Shown here piece by piece: positions 9,466 through 19,062 of a DNA stretch of 64,000 bases. Source of the stretch: Vibrio hepatarius (lineage in GTDB: Bacteria > Pseudomonadota > Gammaproteobacteria > Enterobacterales > Vibrionaceae); contig NZ_LHPI01000012.1 of assembly GCF_001274785.1 (NCBI RefSeq), positions 124,001-188,000 on the forward strand, written 5' to 3'. Position 1 is the stretch's first letter, and each line of letters begins with the position of its first letter. The notes under the pieces were generated by a model that made no database searches, was not told where the DNA came from, and saw only the letters and a list, made by a program, of their open reading frames with translations. A program made the position numbers and the translations under genes.

Positions 9466-9498
9466 TTTTATGGGGACTAAATATGGCTAATTCAATTT
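9466..9498 (-). promoter_or_regulatory. Sigma-32-type promoter of dnaK (distal)
   Basis: On the minus strand, ATTGAAT (-35-like) is followed after about 14 bases by CCCCATAAA (-10). The -10 element is strong and the -35 element weaker. The 9264-9576 spacer otherwise holds only the two other heat-shock promoters and the terminator at 9525-9549. Confidence 0.55.
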
Positions 9499-9524
9499 GA
9501 ATAAGGTTATTTATGGCCAAAGAA

Positions 9525-9549
9525 AAAGCGAGACACATGGCCTCGCTTT
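9525..9549 (-). terminator. Terminator of the dicarboxylate symporter gene
   Basis: On the minus strand, AAAGCGAG and CTCGCTTT form an 8-bp stem followed by T residues, just past the stop at 9577. Confidence 0.7.
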
Positions 9550-9576
9550 AAAATTGCTCGTGAAAGAATAAGTAGC

Positions 9577-10860
9577 TTACGCGTTTGCTTGCGCTGGTTT
9601 TGCGTCGACTTCGGTTTCTACTTCCGCTTTATCAATTTCGCCTTCACTTTTCGCTACGATAGTGTTCACTGCTGTATCACCCACCACGTTTGATGAGGTA
9701 CAGAACATATCGTTAATACGGTCTACCGCGGCAACAATTGCCAAACCTTCTGGTGGTAGGCCTAGTTGGTGAAGCAACACACCGACCATTACGATACCGC
9801 CGCCCGGAACACCACCCGCACCAACAGATAGCAGTAGGATAGTTAAACCAAGAGTAAACACGTCCGCTGAGTTGATTGGTTGGCCAAATGCGTTCGCGAC
9901 AAAAATTGTTGCTAGCGTAATGTAAATAGATACACCAGACATGTTCATCGTCGCGCCCAGTGGCACACCGAAACCTGCCACTGACTTAGACACTTTCAGC
10001 TTGTCTGTCAGCGTGCGCATGGTTACCGGAATGGTTGCGTTCGAGCTTGCCGTTGATAGCGAGAACAAGATCTGCTCACGAGTTGCACGCAAGAACGTTT
10101 TTGGAGAAGTCCCTGTCGCTAGGCCTACTGCGGTTGGGTAGAACACGAAAATCCAGAACACCAACATGGCAATAACCAAAGCGACGTAGCCAGCTACAGA
10201 CAGTAGCGTGTGCGCATCAAGCGTTGCACCCAACTGAATCATCAGTGCAAGAACACCGTATGGCGCTAGGCTCATCACAAGACCAACGAGCTTCATCATG
10301 ATCTCATTCGCCATCTTGAAGGTACGAATTGCAGGACCACCACGAGAATCAAGTGCTTGAATCGCTAGGCCAGTTAAAATCGCCATAAAGATGATTTGTA
10401 GCATGTCGCCGTTAGCAAATGCTTGGACAGGGTTGCTAGGTACGATGTTAACCACTAGAGAGAAAATATCTGGGGTTTCAGTTGTTGTCAGTTGGATCGA
10501 CTCTGAAATGGTCCCAGCCAGATGCGCGTCAGCACCCGGTTGAACAATCATACCGATAGTTAACGCAGCAGTGATGGCGATGATGGTGTTGATAATGTAT
10601 AGAGCAAAAGTTTTTCCACCAAGACGACCAAATGCAGTGATGTCTTTTAGATCAACAATACCGCAGACGATAGATACGTAAACCAGAGGCACAACCAATA
10701 GTTTGATCAGTGATACAAACATACCACCTACCCCTTCTGCCGCACCTAGTAAGTACGTATCAAAAATCGCAATACCGCTAAATAAGTACTGAATCGCGGT
10801 ACCGATGAGTAAGCCAGCAAATAGACCGACAAAAATCTTACTCGAAAGCGATTTATCCAT
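9577..10860 (-). CDS. Sodium/proton-dicarboxylate or glutamate symporter (DAACS family)
   Basis: 427 residues of the GltP/DctA fold: eight transmembrane helices and two re-entrant loops. The family serine-rich hairpin (LSTASSNATIPVT, about residue 270) and the TM7 motif NMSGVSIY (about 305) are visible. The C-terminus is acidic and Glu/Val-rich. It imports aspartate, glutamate or C4-dicarboxylates with cations; the exact substrate is not readable from sequence. The start at 10860 has GGAG close upstream. It is a single gene between dnaK and grpE, separated from both by terminators. Confidence 0.88.
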   Translation of the reverse strand: MDKSLSSKIFVGLFAGLLIGTAIQYLFSGIAIFDTYLLGAAEGVGGMFVSLIKLLVVPLVYVSIVCGIVDLKDITAFGRLGGKTFALYIINTIIAITAALTIGMIVQPGADAHLAGTISESIQLTTTETPDIFSLVVNIVPSNPVQAFANGDMLQIIFMAILTGLAIQALDSRGGPAIRTFKMANEIMMKLVGLVMSLAPYGVLALMIQLGATLDAHTLLSVAGYVALVIAMLVFWIFVFYPTAVGLATGTSPKTFLRATREQILFSLSTASSNATIPVTMRTLTDKLKVSKSVAGFGVPLGATMNMSGVSIYITLATIFVANAFGQPINSADVFTLGLTILLLSVGAGGVPGGGIVMVGVLLHQLGLPPEGLAIVAAVDRINDMFCTSSNVVGDTAVNTIVAKSEGEIDKAEVETEVDAKPAQANA

Positions 10861-11095
10861 GCCTCAATCTCCAATATGTTGTGTTAGATATTTATAGTTT
10901 TGTAGCTTATCTACCTAGAATATTCGGCAGACACCACGCACAATACACAAAAAAATCACAAATCAAAGCGTTTCTTTACAATAATGTTACATATATCGTA
11001 TTGGAAACTTATTTTCCAAATTAACACCAAAGGAAACTTTTTCCCCAAATCAAAGCTTTACACCGAACCTAATAAACTGGTCTGACAGGATCAAA

Positions 11096-11122
11096 AAAAG
11101 AGAGGCTTTTGGCCTCTCTTTT
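11096..11122 (-). terminator. Terminator of grpE
   Basis: AAAAGAGAGGC and GCCTCTCTTTT form an 11-bp stem with T runs, 30 bases past the grpE stop. Confidence 0.85.
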
Positions 11123-11152
11123 ACAAAATTTGAACGGATTGTCGTCTGCCGC

Positions 11153-11749
11153 TTATTTAGCAACCATCACCATCGCAGGACGAATCACGCGACCATTCAG
11201 CTCGTAACCTTTTTGCATAACGAACATAACAGTGTTTGATTCGTGATCTGGGCTTTCTTGAATCGACATCGCTTGGTGCAACTCTGGGTTGAAAGTTTCA
11301 CCTTCTGGGTTGATTTCTTTCAGACCAAACTTAGCCACCGTATCAACGAAAGTTTTGTGAGTCAGTTCCACACCTTCCAGAATTGGCTTCACCGCTTCAA
11401 CTTCACTATCCGCAGCTTGAATCGCACGCTCTAGGTTATCAATAACCGGAAGAAGCTCTTCAGCAAATTTGTTTAGTGCGTATTTACGCGCTTTGTCGAT
11501 CTCTTGCTCAGTACGACGACGCATGTTCTCAACTTCTGCTTTCGCACGAAGAACAGAGTCTTGCTGCTCTTGCACTTTTGCTTCGCTGGTCAATAGTGCC
11601 GCTTCTAGTTGAGCAATTTTAGCGTCTTTCTCATCACCAATTTCTTCAAGTTCAGCTTCTGCTTCTTGTGCAGCCGCTTCCACCTTCTCAGCTTCCTCGA
11701 TGATTTGATCTAGCTCTTCTTCAGTAACTTTGTTTTCTTCGTTGCTCAT
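11153..11749 (-). CDS. grpE: Nucleotide exchange factor GrpE
   Basis: 198 residues. An acidic, coiled-coil N-terminal half (about 1-95, rich in Glu/Ala) precedes the compact beta wing, with the family signature ending in [18 protein letters not shown]. It releases ADP from DnaK. The ATG at 11747-11749 has CTGGAG six bases upstream; a TTG six codons earlier is less likely. A sigma-32-type promoter lies upstream, facing away from nadK, the usual gammaproteobacterial arrangement. Confidence 0.97.
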   Translation of the reverse strand: MSNEENKVTEEELDQIIEEAEKVEAAAQEAEAELEEIGDEKDAKIAQLEAALLTSEAKVQEQQDSVLRAKAEVENMRRRTEQEIDKARKYALNKFAEELLPVIDNLERAIQAADSEVEAVKPILEGVELTHKTFVDTVAKFGLKEINPEGETFNPELHQAMSIQESPDHESNTVMFVMQKGYELNGRVIRPAMVMVAK

Positions 11750-11843
11750 GATATCTCCAGAATTCAACTATATTTGGCTCCCAGCAAATCACATTTATCG
11801 CGCTGGGGGACACAAAAATTCGCATAAATAGCTAACTTGCCAT

Positions 11844-11876
11844 TATTATGGGGATGAAGATTATTGATTCAAGCCT
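11844..11876 (-). promoter_or_regulatory. Sigma-32-type promoter of grpE
   Basis: On the minus strand, GGCTTGAAT (-35) and CCCCATAAT (-10) are separated by about 14 bases, a very good heat-shock promoter match. It lies just before the divergent nadK start. Confidence 0.8.
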
Positions 11877-11894
11877 ATTTAGTGCGGAAAACCT

Positions 11895-12779
11895 ATGAAA
11901 AAACCTTTTGAAGTGATCGCCATCATTGGTAAACCACGAGATCAGCAGGCAATTCAGACTCACAGGGAGCTTTATACCTGGCTAAAGTCTGAAGGTTATC
12001 AGGTTTTTATCGACGATAGATTGATCGAGATTCTAGACGATGTTCCTCAAGAGGATTTTGCTAGCCTGATCCAATTGGGCAAAGTCGCAGATTTAGCCAT
12101 CGTCGTCGGCGGCGATGGTAATATGCTCGGTGCAGCAAGAGTACTTTCACGCTTCAACGTCTCTGTTATCGGGGTAAACCGTGGCAACTTGGGTTTCTTA
12201 ACCGACCTCAACCCAGAAGACTTTAAATCTGCACTCGAAGCAGTATTGAAAGGCGAGTTTATTGAGGAGCAACGCTTTCTACTCGAAGCTGAAGTTCACC
12301 GTCACGGTCAAGTCAAAAGCCACAACGCAGCATTAAATGAGGCCGTTCTGCACCCAGGCCAAGTCGCACACATGATCGAGTTCGAAGTCTACATTGACGA
12401 CAGCTTTGCGTTCTCCTTGCGCGCCGACGGCATCATTGTGTCCACTCCGACAGGCTCTACCGCCTATTCACTCTCAGGTGGTGGCCCAATTCTATCGCCA
12501 AGCTTGAACGCAATTTCGCTGGTACCAATGTTCCCACACACGCTATCGAGCCGCCCATTGGTTGTCGATAGTAAACGCCGTATCAAGTTGATTGTCTCGC
12601 CAGACAATCGTGGCACACAAGAGGTCAGCTGCGACGGACAAGTCTCGTTACCTGTGTCACCCGGCGACGAGATTCACATCTATCAAAGTCCAAATGTGTT
12701 GAAGCTGATCCACCCTAAAGACTACAGCTACTACCACGTGTTAAGAAACAAGCTCGGCTGGTCTAGCCGTTTGTTTTAA
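11895..12779 (+). CDS. nadK: NAD kinase
   Basis: 294 residues. NadK phosphorylates NAD+ to NADP+ using ATP. The diagnostic GGDG motif is at residues 72-75 (VVGGDGNML), and the NAD-binding NE/D region ([11 protein letters not shown]) and glycine-rich [16 protein letters not shown] are present. It is cytoplasmic and full length. Transcribed divergently from grpE and followed by a terminator. Confidence 0.97.
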   Translation: MKKPFEVIAIIGKPRDQQAIQTHRELYTWLKSEGYQVFIDDRLIEILDDVPQEDFASLIQLGKVADLAIVVGGDGNMLGAARVLSRFNVSVIGVNRGNLGFLTDLNPEDFKSALEAVLKGEFIEEQRFLLEAEVHRHGQVKSHNAALNEAVLHPGQVAHMIEFEVYIDDSFAFSLRADGIIVSTPTGSTAYSLSGGGPILSPSLNAISLVPMFPHTLSSRPLVVDSKRRIKLIVSPDNRGTQEVSCDGQVSLPVSPGDEIHIYQSPNVLKLIHPKDYSYYHVLRNKLGWSSRLF

Positions 12780-12803
12780 CTCTCAAAAGAGATTCGAGAT
12801 CCC

Positions 12804-12835
12804 AAGGTTGATGCACAAACATCAACCTTTTTTAT
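12804..12835 (+). terminator. Terminator of nadK
   Basis: AAGGTTGAT and ATCAACCTT form a 9-bp stem followed by a T run. Confidence 0.85.
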
Positions 12836-12956
12836 TGCCTACTCCCTACCACTCTTTGCCTGTCCCTTGTTACCAACAAACCCTCCTTGTTATTTAGCAG
12901 ACGCTCCACCAGCGACAATTTGAACCCAACCACAAAAATTTTCACCGCCATCTTTA

Positions 12957-12972
12957 CTGTATAAAGAAACAG
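12957..12972. promoter_or_regulatory. LexA (SOS) box 1 upstream of recN
   Basis: CTGTATAAAGAAACAG fits the CTGT-N8-ACAG operator exactly, about 50 bases before the recN start. Confidence 0.85.
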
Positions 12973-12978
12973 TATATA

Positions 12979-12994
12979 CTGCACTTATATACAG
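12979..12994. promoter_or_regulatory. LexA (SOS) box 2 upstream of recN
   Basis: CTGCACTTATATACAG matches the LexA operator with one changed half-site base. Its spacing from box 1 (22 bp start to start) puts both on the same helix face, as in the tandem operators known for recN. Confidence 0.8.
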
Positions 12995-13022
12995 TATTGT
13001 TCATTTAAACAGGTACAACAAA

Positions 13023-14687
13023 ATGCTGGCTCATCTAAGTGTTAATAATTTTGCTATTGTTAAATCTCTACAGCTGGAGCTATCTCAGGGCATGACCACC
13101 ATTACAGGTGAAACGGGTGCAGGTAAATCTATCGCCATCGATGCACTTGGTTTATGTCTTGGCGGACGCGCAGAAGCCAGCATGGTACGCCAAGGGGAAG
13201 AAAAAACCGAAGTCAGTGCGGCTTTCTCCCTCGATAACAATATTCACGCAACACGTTGGCTAGAAGACAACGACCTATTGGATGGCAGTGACTGTATCCT
13301 ACGTCGAATTGTCAGCAAAGAAGGCCGCTCACGAGCCTTTATCAACGGCAGCCCAGTACCTTTATCTCAACTAAAAGCACTGGGTCAATTGCTGATCAAT
13401 ATCCACGGTCAGCATGCTCACCACCATTTGATGAAATCGGAATATCAAATGGCCATGCTTGATCAATATGCCGGTCATACTAACTTGCTAAAAAGTACCC
13501 GCAACGCTTATCAAAGTTGGCGTCAGGCCGACAATGATCTTAAGCAGCTAAAAGAGAATAGCGCGGCGAATCTTGCGCAAAAGCAGTTGCTCGAATACCA
13601 AATTAAAGAGCTCAACGAGCTATCACTTGGTGAGGAAGAATATGCAGAGCTTGAACAAGAGCACAAACGGCTGTCCAACAGTGGCGAACTCGCCTCTACC
13701 TGCCAACAAGCGATCGAGCTTATTTACGAAGGCGAAGAAGTTAATGCGCTTGGTATTTTGCAATCAGCCAATCACTCCTTAATTCAATTGGCTGAGTTGG
13801 ATGAAAGATTAGCTGAGCTACCAAACATGATGGCAGAAGCGATCATCCAAATAGAAGAAGCCAACAGTGAGCTAAGAAGTTACTTAGACAGTATTGACGT
13901 TGACCCAGCTCGAATGGCTTACGTGGAAGAGCGTTTTTCTAAAGTAATGTCGATCGCAAGAAAACACCATGTGTTACCGGATGAGTTATATCAGCACCAT
14001 CAAGAGCTGTTAGCACAAATAGAAGCCTTGGATTGTTCAGACGAACGTCTTGGTGAGTTAGAACAAGATGTAGAAGCAAAATATCAGGCGTTCTTGAATG
14101 CGGCAGAAAAGTTACACAAATCGCGCTGCCGCTACGCGAAAGAGTTAAACAAGCTGATTACTGAAAGCATGCACGAATTGAGCATGGAAAAAGCCAAGTT
14201 CTGTATTGAAGTGGAGAATCAAGGGACTCACCCTTCGCCGCTGGGTATGGATAACGTCTGCTTTGTTGTATCGACTAACCCGGGTCAACCGATGCAGCCG
14301 ATCGCTAAAGTCGCCTCTGGTGGTGAGCTTTCTCGCATCTCACTTGCCATCCAAGTGATCACCGCGCAGAAAGTTGATACACCAAGCCTGATCTTTGATG
14401 AGGTCGATGTAGGTATCAGCGGCCCAACAGCTGCCGTTGTCGGTAAGATGCTGCGTAAACTGGGCGAATCGACTCAAGTACTGTGTGTCACTCACCTACC
14501 TCAAGTAGCAGGTTGTGGTCATCAGCAACTGTTTGTTGCCAAACAAACTAAAGCGGGCAAAACAGAAACGCAAATGAACAGACTCGATAACGACCAACGC
14601 GTTTCAGAGCTCGCTCGCCTATTAGGTGGTAGCCAAATTACCGAATCCACCTTAGCCAACGCTCGCGAACTGCTTATCGCCGCTTAA
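13023..14687 (+). CDS. recN: DNA repair protein RecN
   Basis: 554 residues, an SMC-like ATPase for double-strand-break repair. Walker A GETGAGKS is at residues 29-36. Two long coiled-coil arms (about 150-390, rich in Glu/Leu/Gln) surround the hinge-like middle. The ABC signature ([14 protein letters not shown]) near 445 is followed by Walker [11 protein letters not shown]. Two LexA boxes precede it, so it should be strongly SOS-induced. A 15-bp-stem hairpin follows the stop. Confidence 0.97.
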   Translation: MLAHLSVNNFAIVKSLQLELSQGMTTITGETGAGKSIAIDALGLCLGGRAEASMVRQGEEKTEVSAAFSLDNNIHATRWLEDNDLLDGSDCILRRIVSKEGRSRAFINGSPVPLSQLKALGQLLINIHGQHAHHHLMKSEYQMAMLDQYAGHTNLLKSTRNAYQSWRQADNDLKQLKENSAANLAQKQLLEYQIKELNELSLGEEEYAELEQEHKRLSNSGELASTCQQAIELIYEGEEVNALGILQSANHSLIQLAELDERLAELPNMMAEAIIQIEEANSELRSYLDSIDVDPARMAYVEERFSKVMSIARKHHVLPDELYQHHQELLAQIEALDCSDERLGELEQDVEAKYQAFLNAAEKLHKSRCRYAKELNKLITESMHELSMEKAKFCIEVENQGTHPSPLGMDNVCFVVSTNPGQPMQPIAKVASGGELSRISLAIQVITAQKVDTPSLIFDEVDVGISGPTAAVVGKMLRKLGESTQVLCVTHLPQVAGCGHQQLFVAKQTKAGKTETQMNRLDNDQRVSELARLLGGSQITESTLANARELLIAA

Positions 14688-14703
14688 GCGCACTTCTCAA
14701 GAT

Positions 14704-14749
14704 AAAGTCGAGTTAAAATCACTTTCTGAACGTTTTTTAACTCGACTTT
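14704..14749 (+). terminator. Long-stem hairpin after recN
   Basis: AAAGTCGAGTTAAAA at 14704-14718 and its exact complement at 14735-14749 form a 15-bp stem with a 16-base loop. The stem is AT-rich and the trailing T run is part of it, so termination may be partial. Confidence 0.6.
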
Positions 14750-14869
14750 GCAACTTAATTCAAAATTCGCAGTCTGAATCAATTCAAAACATCACGAGCT
14801 TTTTACATTGACGCTCAGCTTGTTTATTATCGGCAAAGTTTTAAAAAATACCTGAATAAGAATTTAAGT

Positions 14870-15229
14870 ATGCAACTAACAAAGTGGCTTATCGCAGTGC
14901 CTCTGGCTATGTCTACTCTGACAGGCTGCTCATTGCTCGAAAAATTGGTTTATCGCATCGATATAAATCAAGGCAACTACATCGAACAAGAAGCGGTTGA
15001 TACCCTGAAATTCGGTATGACAAAAGAGCAAGTACGCTATGTAATGGGCTCGCCTATGCTGGTTGAAAATGGCTACCCAGATACGTGGTACTACATTTAC
15101 CACCGCACAGAAGGTCATAGCGACCCAGAGCAGAAGAATCTCATAGTAAACTTCAACAGCAATGGTCAGTTAGTTGAGGTTTCTGGTGACTACCAGCCTA
15201 GTGCCGAGTTTTTCGAAAGCATCAACTAA
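14870..15229 (+). CDS. bamE: Outer-membrane assembly lipoprotein BamE (SmpA)
   Basis: 119 residues. A lipoprotein signal peptide ends at LTGC (Cys20). The BamE fold is recognisable from the pattern [32 protein letters not shown]. It stabilises the BAM complex with BamA and BamD at the inner face of the outer membrane. The position between recN and rnfH/ratA matches the E. coli order recN-bamE-rnfH-ratA-smpB. Confidence 0.95.
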   Translation: MQLTKWLIAVPLAMSTLTGCSLLEKLVYRIDINQGNYIEQEAVDTLKFGMTKEQVRYVMGSPMLVENGYPDTWYYIYHRTEGHSDPEQKNLIVNFNSNGQLVEVSGDYQPSAEFFESIN

Positions 15230-15276
15230 GCCTAGCTTAGTCACGGCAACAACGTATTACTGCTTAACACGCAAAC

Positions 15277-15305
15277 AAAAAGCCCATCACTTGATGGGCT
15301 TTTTC
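15277..15305. terminator. Bidirectional terminator between bamE and rnfH
   Basis: AAAAAGCCCATCA and TGATGGGCTTTTT form a 13-bp stem with A and T runs on both sides, between convergent genes. Confidence 0.9.
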
Positions 15306-15321
15306 TATTTTCATTCTTACA

Positions 15322-15669
15322 TTATTTACGCAGTGGATTCTTCTTACCGCCAGTTACGGGGTCTGCCGCCCCAGCCGCTTTGGCTTGCTCTGCTCGTTTG
15401 CGGCGAATCTCTTTCGGATCAGCCAGCAGCGGTCGGTAAATTTCGATCCGGTCTTTGTCTCTCACCGTCGCATCCAGTTTCACGTTGCGGCTAAAGACCC
15501 CGACCTTGTTTTTCTTTAGGTCGATCTCAGGGTATTGTTCCAACACGCCTGATTGTTTGATGATCTCTTCAACCGACATCTCTTTATTCACGACTAACGT
15601 GAATACTCGTTGCTCGTCTGGAAGCGCATACACCACTTCGACATGAATCATGTCAGACTCAATACTCAT
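15322..15669 (-). CDS. rnfH: RnfH-family ubiquitin-like protein
   Basis: 115 residues with the RnfH/UPF0125 beta-grasp pattern ([14 protein letters not shown], then [26 protein letters not shown]). Function is poorly defined; in E. coli the gene sits beside ratA and homologues have been linked to toxin-antitoxin or Rnf context. The ATG at 15669 fits the family N-terminus. It overlaps the end of ratA by a few to 35 bases depending on start choice, indicating coupled translation. The C-terminal tail is Lys/Arg-rich. Confidence 0.88.
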   Translation of the reverse strand: MSIESDMIHVEVVYALPDEQRVFTLVVNKEMSVEEIIKQSGVLEQYPEIDLKKNKVGVFSRNVKLDATVRDKDRIEIYRPLLADPKEIRRKRAEQAKAAGAADPVTGGKKNPLRK

Positions 15670-15673
15670 GACA

Positions 15674-16102
15674 CTAATACACCTGTTTTGCGCGTTGAGT
15701 AAACGCATTCACCATATTGTTGGTGAGCTCGTTAAAAATCTTGCCAAACGCCATTTCAATCATTTTGCTAGAGAACTCAAACTCCAGTTTTAGTTCTACT
15801 TTACACGCTTGCTCATCTAACGCGGTAAAGAACCAACCGCCTTTAAGCATTTTGAATGGGCCGTCGACGAGGTTCATCACAATCGACTCGCCTGGGCTAA
15901 GCTCATTTGACGTTGTAAAGGTTTTGCTGATACCCGCTTTTGAAACATCAACAGAAGCAACCATTGCACCTGTACTCGACTCCAGAACGCGCGAACCTGA
16001 ACATCCAGGCAAAAATTCTGGATAGCTGGCAACATCATTGACCAGATTGTACATCTGCTCTGCACTAAACGATACCAAGGCAGAACGGCTGACTTGCTTC
16101 AT
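15674..16102 (-). CDS. ratA: RatA/SRPBCC-type protein
   Basis: 142 residues with the START/SRPBCC (polyketide cyclase-like) pattern of Rat[29 protein letters not shown] near the N-terminus and a C-terminal helix ([25 protein letters not shown]). In E. coli RatA was reported to block 70S assembly; related mitochondrial Coq10 proteins bind ubiquinone, which is an equally plausible role. Forms a two-gene unit with rnfH and diverges from smpB. Confidence 0.92.
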   Translation of the reverse strand: MKQVSRSALVSFSAEQMYNLVNDVASYPEFLPGCSGSRVLESSTGAMVASVDVSKAGISKTFTTSNELSPGESIVMNLVDGPFKMLKGGWFFTALDEQACKVELKLEFEFSSKMIEMAFGKIFNELTNNMVNAFTQRAKQVY

Positions 16103-16220
16103 ATTGACTCCTCATAGCAACTGCTTGAACCTCAAGCTGAATGCAATTTTACTTTTATTTGCACTCAGCGCAAATAAAGGGATTTCATAACGTCATGACT
16201 GACCGTATAATGCAGCCATT

Positions 16221-16709
16221 ATGGCAAAGAAAAAATCCAAACAAAAAGCGGGTAGCAATACCATCGCGCTAAACAAAAAAGCTCGCCACGAGTATTTCAT
16301 CGAAGATGAAATCGAAGCAGGCATGGAGCTACAAGGGTGGGAAGTGAAAGCCCTTCGCCAAGGTAAAGCCAATATTTCTGAAAGTTACGTATTTATGCGT
16401 GACGGTGAAGCCTTTGTGAGTGGCATGACAATCACTCCTCTAAATCAGGCATCGACACACGTAGTCGCGAACCCGACACGCGTGCGTAAACTACTTATGA
16501 GCCGTCGTGAACTCGACAACTTGTTAGGTCGCATCAACCGTGAAGGTATGACGCTAACAGCCCTTTCCCTATACTGGTCTCGCTCTTGGGTGAAGATTAA
16601 AATCGGTGTAGCGAAAGGTAAGAAACTGCACGACAAACGTACTGATATTAAAGATCGAGATTGGCAACGTCAGAAAGCTCGCGTAATGAAGAGCAACAAC
16701 CTGCGTTAA
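16221..16709 (+). CDS. smpB: SsrA-binding protein SmpB
   Basis: 162 residues with the SmpB OB-fold ([33 protein letters not shown]) and a basic C-terminal tail ([23 protein letters not shown]) that enters the mRNA channel. It delivers tmRNA to stalled ribosomes. It lies 68 bases before ssrA, as in other Vibrio. Confidence 0.98.
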   Translation: MAKKKSKQKAGSNTIALNKKARHEYFIEDEIEAGMELQGWEVKALRQGKANISESYVFMRDGEAFVSGMTITPLNQASTHVVANPTRVRKLLMSRRELDNLLGRINREGMTLTALSLYWSRSWVKIKIGVAKGKKLHDKRTDIKDRDWQRQKARVMKSNNLR

Positions 16710-16777
16710 TCTTAACCACTTAGACGCATAGTACTAGACAGCGAAGCCTTTTCTGATACTATGCCGTTTATACCTTT

Positions 16778-17145
16778 GGGGCTGATTTAGGATTCGACGG
16801 GAATTTTGAAGTCCAAGGTGCATGCCGAGGTGCGGTAGGCCTCGTTAACAAACCGCAAAAAAATAGTCGCAAACGACGAAAACTACGCACTAGCAGCTTA
16901 ATAACCTGCTAAGAGCTCTCTCGCCCTAGCTTCCGCACGTAAGACGGGGACCAACGAGGGATCAAACCCAAACGCGCTAGCCCGGATTCTCCCGCCTGAG
17001 AGATGAACGGCGAATTATAATTCAGGATAGCCATTCATTAGCGTGTCGGTTCGCAGGTGGGTGGTGAAATTAAAGATCGACTAAGCATGTAGTACCAAAG
17101 ATGAATGGTTTTCGGACGCGGGTTCAACTCCCGCCAGCTCCACCA
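16778..17145 (+). ncRNA. ssrA: tmRNA (SsrA), tag ANDENYALAA
   Basis: The 5' end GGGGCTGATT pairs with the 3' CAGCTCCACCA acceptor end, and the TTCAACTC T-loop is intact. The resume codon GCA at 16869 starts a tag reading ANDENYALAA, followed by tandem TAA codons at 16899. It rescues stalled ribosomes and tags the nascent peptide for ClpXP. The last 14 bases form one half of the integration-site repeat of the downstream element, so the 3' end was rebuilt by the integrated DNA without changing the mature sequence in the repeat. Confidence 0.98.
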
Positions 17146-17156
17146 AACGTTTGGAA
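17132..17156 (+). repeat. attL-like direct repeat, ssrA 3' end
   Basis: A 25-base repeat beginning CGCCAGCTCCACCA (end of ssrA) and continuing AACGTTTGGAA. Identical to 22834-22858. It contains AAACGTTT, a small palindrome next to the CCA end. Confidence 0.9.
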
Positions 17157-17182
17157 AAGGCCACCTTCGGGTGGCCTTTTTT
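17155..17182 (+). terminator. Terminator after ssrA (element-supplied)
   Basis: AAAAGGCCACC, TTCG loop and GGTGGCCTTTTTT. It lies inside the element just past attL, so current ssrA transcripts end here instead of at the chromosomal terminator at 22857-22892. Confidence 0.9.
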
Positions 17183-17264
17183 GTACCTAAAATATCAAAA
17201 ATTCAATCACTTAGCTCACTCCCCTGTCTTATTCTGTCTCATCGCGTCTCATATCTGCTCACGT

Positions 17265-17287
17265 TTTTAGTACCCGCCCAGTTACCC
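17265..17287 (+). promoter_or_regulatory. Probable integrase arm site, left
   Basis: TTTTAGTACCC, five bases, then GTTACCC. The same two blocks with identical five-base spacing occur near the right end at 22747-22769. This fits arm-type integrase sites flanking the core. Confidence 0.6.
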
Positions 17288-17310
17288 TATACTCTCATCC
17301 AAGATATTTC

Positions 17311-17320
17311 GGGTACTAAA
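17311..17320 (-). promoter_or_regulatory. Inverted copy of the arm-site block
   Basis: GGGTACTAAA is the exact inverse of TTTAGTACCC, located just ahead of the integrase ribosome site (AGGTTTAAA). Binding here could also autoregulate the integrase. Confidence 0.45.
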
Positions 17321-17330
17321 TAGGTTTAAA

Positions 17331-18545
17331 ATGGCAAGACCAGCAGTTCAACTGACAGATAAAAAAGTCAAAAGCACAAAACCAACTGGCAAAGAGCAAT
17401 TGCTCAGTGATGGACGAGGCTTGCAGCTTAGAATAATGCCAAATGGAACTAAATCTTGGCGTTTCGTATACAAGAGTCCAGCAACAGGGAAACGCAGCAA
17501 TATAACCTTAGGCAAGTACCCAGATCTATCAATAGCTAATGCACGGAAAATAACCGAAGGTCACCGTGAGCTAGTAGCACTAAGCATTGATCCAAAACAC
17601 CACAAAAAAGAAGAAAAGGAAAAAGCCGACGCTATATATAAGCACACGTTATTCAATGTTTCACAGCAATGGATGGAGCAAAAGAAATCAACAGTTACCG
17701 AAGATTATGCGAAAGATATCTGGCGTTCACTTGAGCTACATGTTTTTCCTTCTTTGGGCTCACAACCTATCTCTATGGTTACAGCTCAGACTGTAATTCA
17801 AACTCTAAGGGTTGTAGAAGCCAAAGGTTCTTTAGAAACACTCAAACGATTATCTCAACGGCTAAATGAAGTCATGCTGTACGCTATGCACAGCGGCTTA
17901 ATTAACGCCAATCCAATAAGCAATATTTTTGCTACTTTTAAAAAGCCTCAACAAGAGCATATGAAAGCGCTAGAGCCACACGAATTACCCGAATTGATGG
18001 CAACTTTAAGCGAAGCAAGTATCAAGCGTTCGACACGAAACCTTATCAAGTTTCAACTACATACAATGACCAGACCAAACGAAGCAGCTGGAGCCAAGTG
18101 GTCAGAATTCGATTTAGAAAGTCGAGTTTGGACAATACCTGCAGAAAGGATGAAAAAACGCAAAAAACACCGAATACCTCTAACGGACGAAGTCATCGTT
18201 CTATTAAATGTGATGAGCTCGATGAGAGTAAAGAGCGAATATGTTTTTCCGTCGGCAACAGATCCAAAAAAACCAATGCATAGTCAAACAGCTAATATGG
18301 CTCTAAAACGCATGGGGTTTGGAGGTCGGTTAGTTTCCCATGGTTTACGCTCCATAGCTAGCTCAACGCTCAATGCAGCTGGACACGACTACATTTTAAT
18401 TGAATCAGCACTCGCTCACCTTATTGGTAACAAAACACATCGTGCATATAGCCGAACAGATTACCTAGAACGTAGAAGAGATCTTATGGCTTGGTGGAGC
18501 AAGCATATTGTTGATGCAACTCGAACAGGTATTGCGCTGAGCTAG
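17331..18545 (+). CDS. Tyrosine site-specific integrase (P4 type)
   Basis: 404 residues. The N-terminal DUF4102-like arm-binding domain (LTDKKVKSTKPTGKEQLLSDGRGLQLRI; SITLGKYP-like step) is followed by a core-binding domain and catalytic domain. Catalytic residues seen are Arg in MTRPNEA, HGLR at about 337-340, LAH at 363, and the Tyr nucleophile in AYSR at about 373. AGGTTT lies seven bases before the ATG. It probably catalyses excision and insertion at the ssrA repeat. It is the first gene of the element, pointing inward. Confidence 0.96.
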   Translation: MARPAVQLTDKKVKSTKPTGKEQLLSDGRGLQLRIMPNGTKSWRFVYKSPATGKRSNITLGKYPDLSIANARKITEGHRELVALSIDPKHHKKEEKEKADAIYKHTLFNVSQQWMEQKKSTVTEDYAKDIWRSLELHVFPSLGSQPISMVTAQTVIQTLRVVEAKGSLETLKRLSQRLNEVMLYAMHSGLINANPISNIFATFKKPQQEHMKALEPHELPELMATLSEASIKRSTRNLIKFQLHTMTRPNEAAGAKWSEFDLESRVWTIPAERMKKRKKHRIPLTDEVIVLLNVMSSMRVKSEYVFPSATDPKKPMHSQTANMALKRMGFGGRLVSHGLRSIASSTLNAAGHDYILIESALAHLIGNKTHRAYSRTDYLERRRDLMAWWSKHIVDATRTGIALS

Positions 18546-19062
18546 CGCACTTTGAAATACAACAATTATCGTGATGCTAAAAAGAAATTTAGTTGCTTCT
18601 AAACAGCGAAGAGCTGCTAAGTCATCGAACAGGAGTAAAAGAACTGACTTAGCCGTTAGAGTTGTAGATCAGCCTCAGGCGATAATGACATTAATTTTGA
18701 CGACAACGTTTCAAAATGAACATCTGATAGCTTTATATGTAGTGAAATACTGTTAAATATTAGCATTGGAAGGCTGAGTGAGAATCCGTTAGTTGATTAA
18801 GCGATCTCGAGCGAGAGCAATCAGTCTTTCTTTTCTAACCCTCCCAAGTAGAAACTGTTACTCGTCAATTTGAAAAAAAATGTGACACCCATAACAAATA
18901 GAGATCATTATCAAGCAAAAGGAAAAATTTTAACGCAATCTCTGAACCGAAATCACGTTTTGATCGTAACCGTCTAGCCCCTAACAAGATAGTAAATAAA
19001 TGGCATGCCGTTTTGTTATTTCAATAGTTTCTTGTGCGTCAGGATTATGACGCTTATTAATA
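18546..19062. other. 517-base non-coding stretch inside the element
   Basis: AT-rich, with no gene I would call. A 61-codon open frame at 18571-18756 has no ribosome site or recognisable similarity. An inverted repeat (GCTAAGTCA at 18616-18624, TGACTTAGC at 18645-18653) could form a hairpin. The stretch should carry the promoter for the EAL/AraC pair and may be the site of a replication origin or transfer site, but nothing in it proves that. Confidence 0.5.
18616..18653. repeat. 9-bp inverted repeat in the element spacer
   Basis: GCTAAGTCA and TGACTTAGC separated by 20 bases. There is no T run, so it is not an obvious terminator. It could be an integrase 3' end hairpin or an origin-type structure. 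Confidence 0.4.

Noticed and set aside
18571..18756. 61-codon open frame inside the element
   Set aside because: No ribosome site, no recognisable domain and cysteine/lysine-rich composition typical of random frames.
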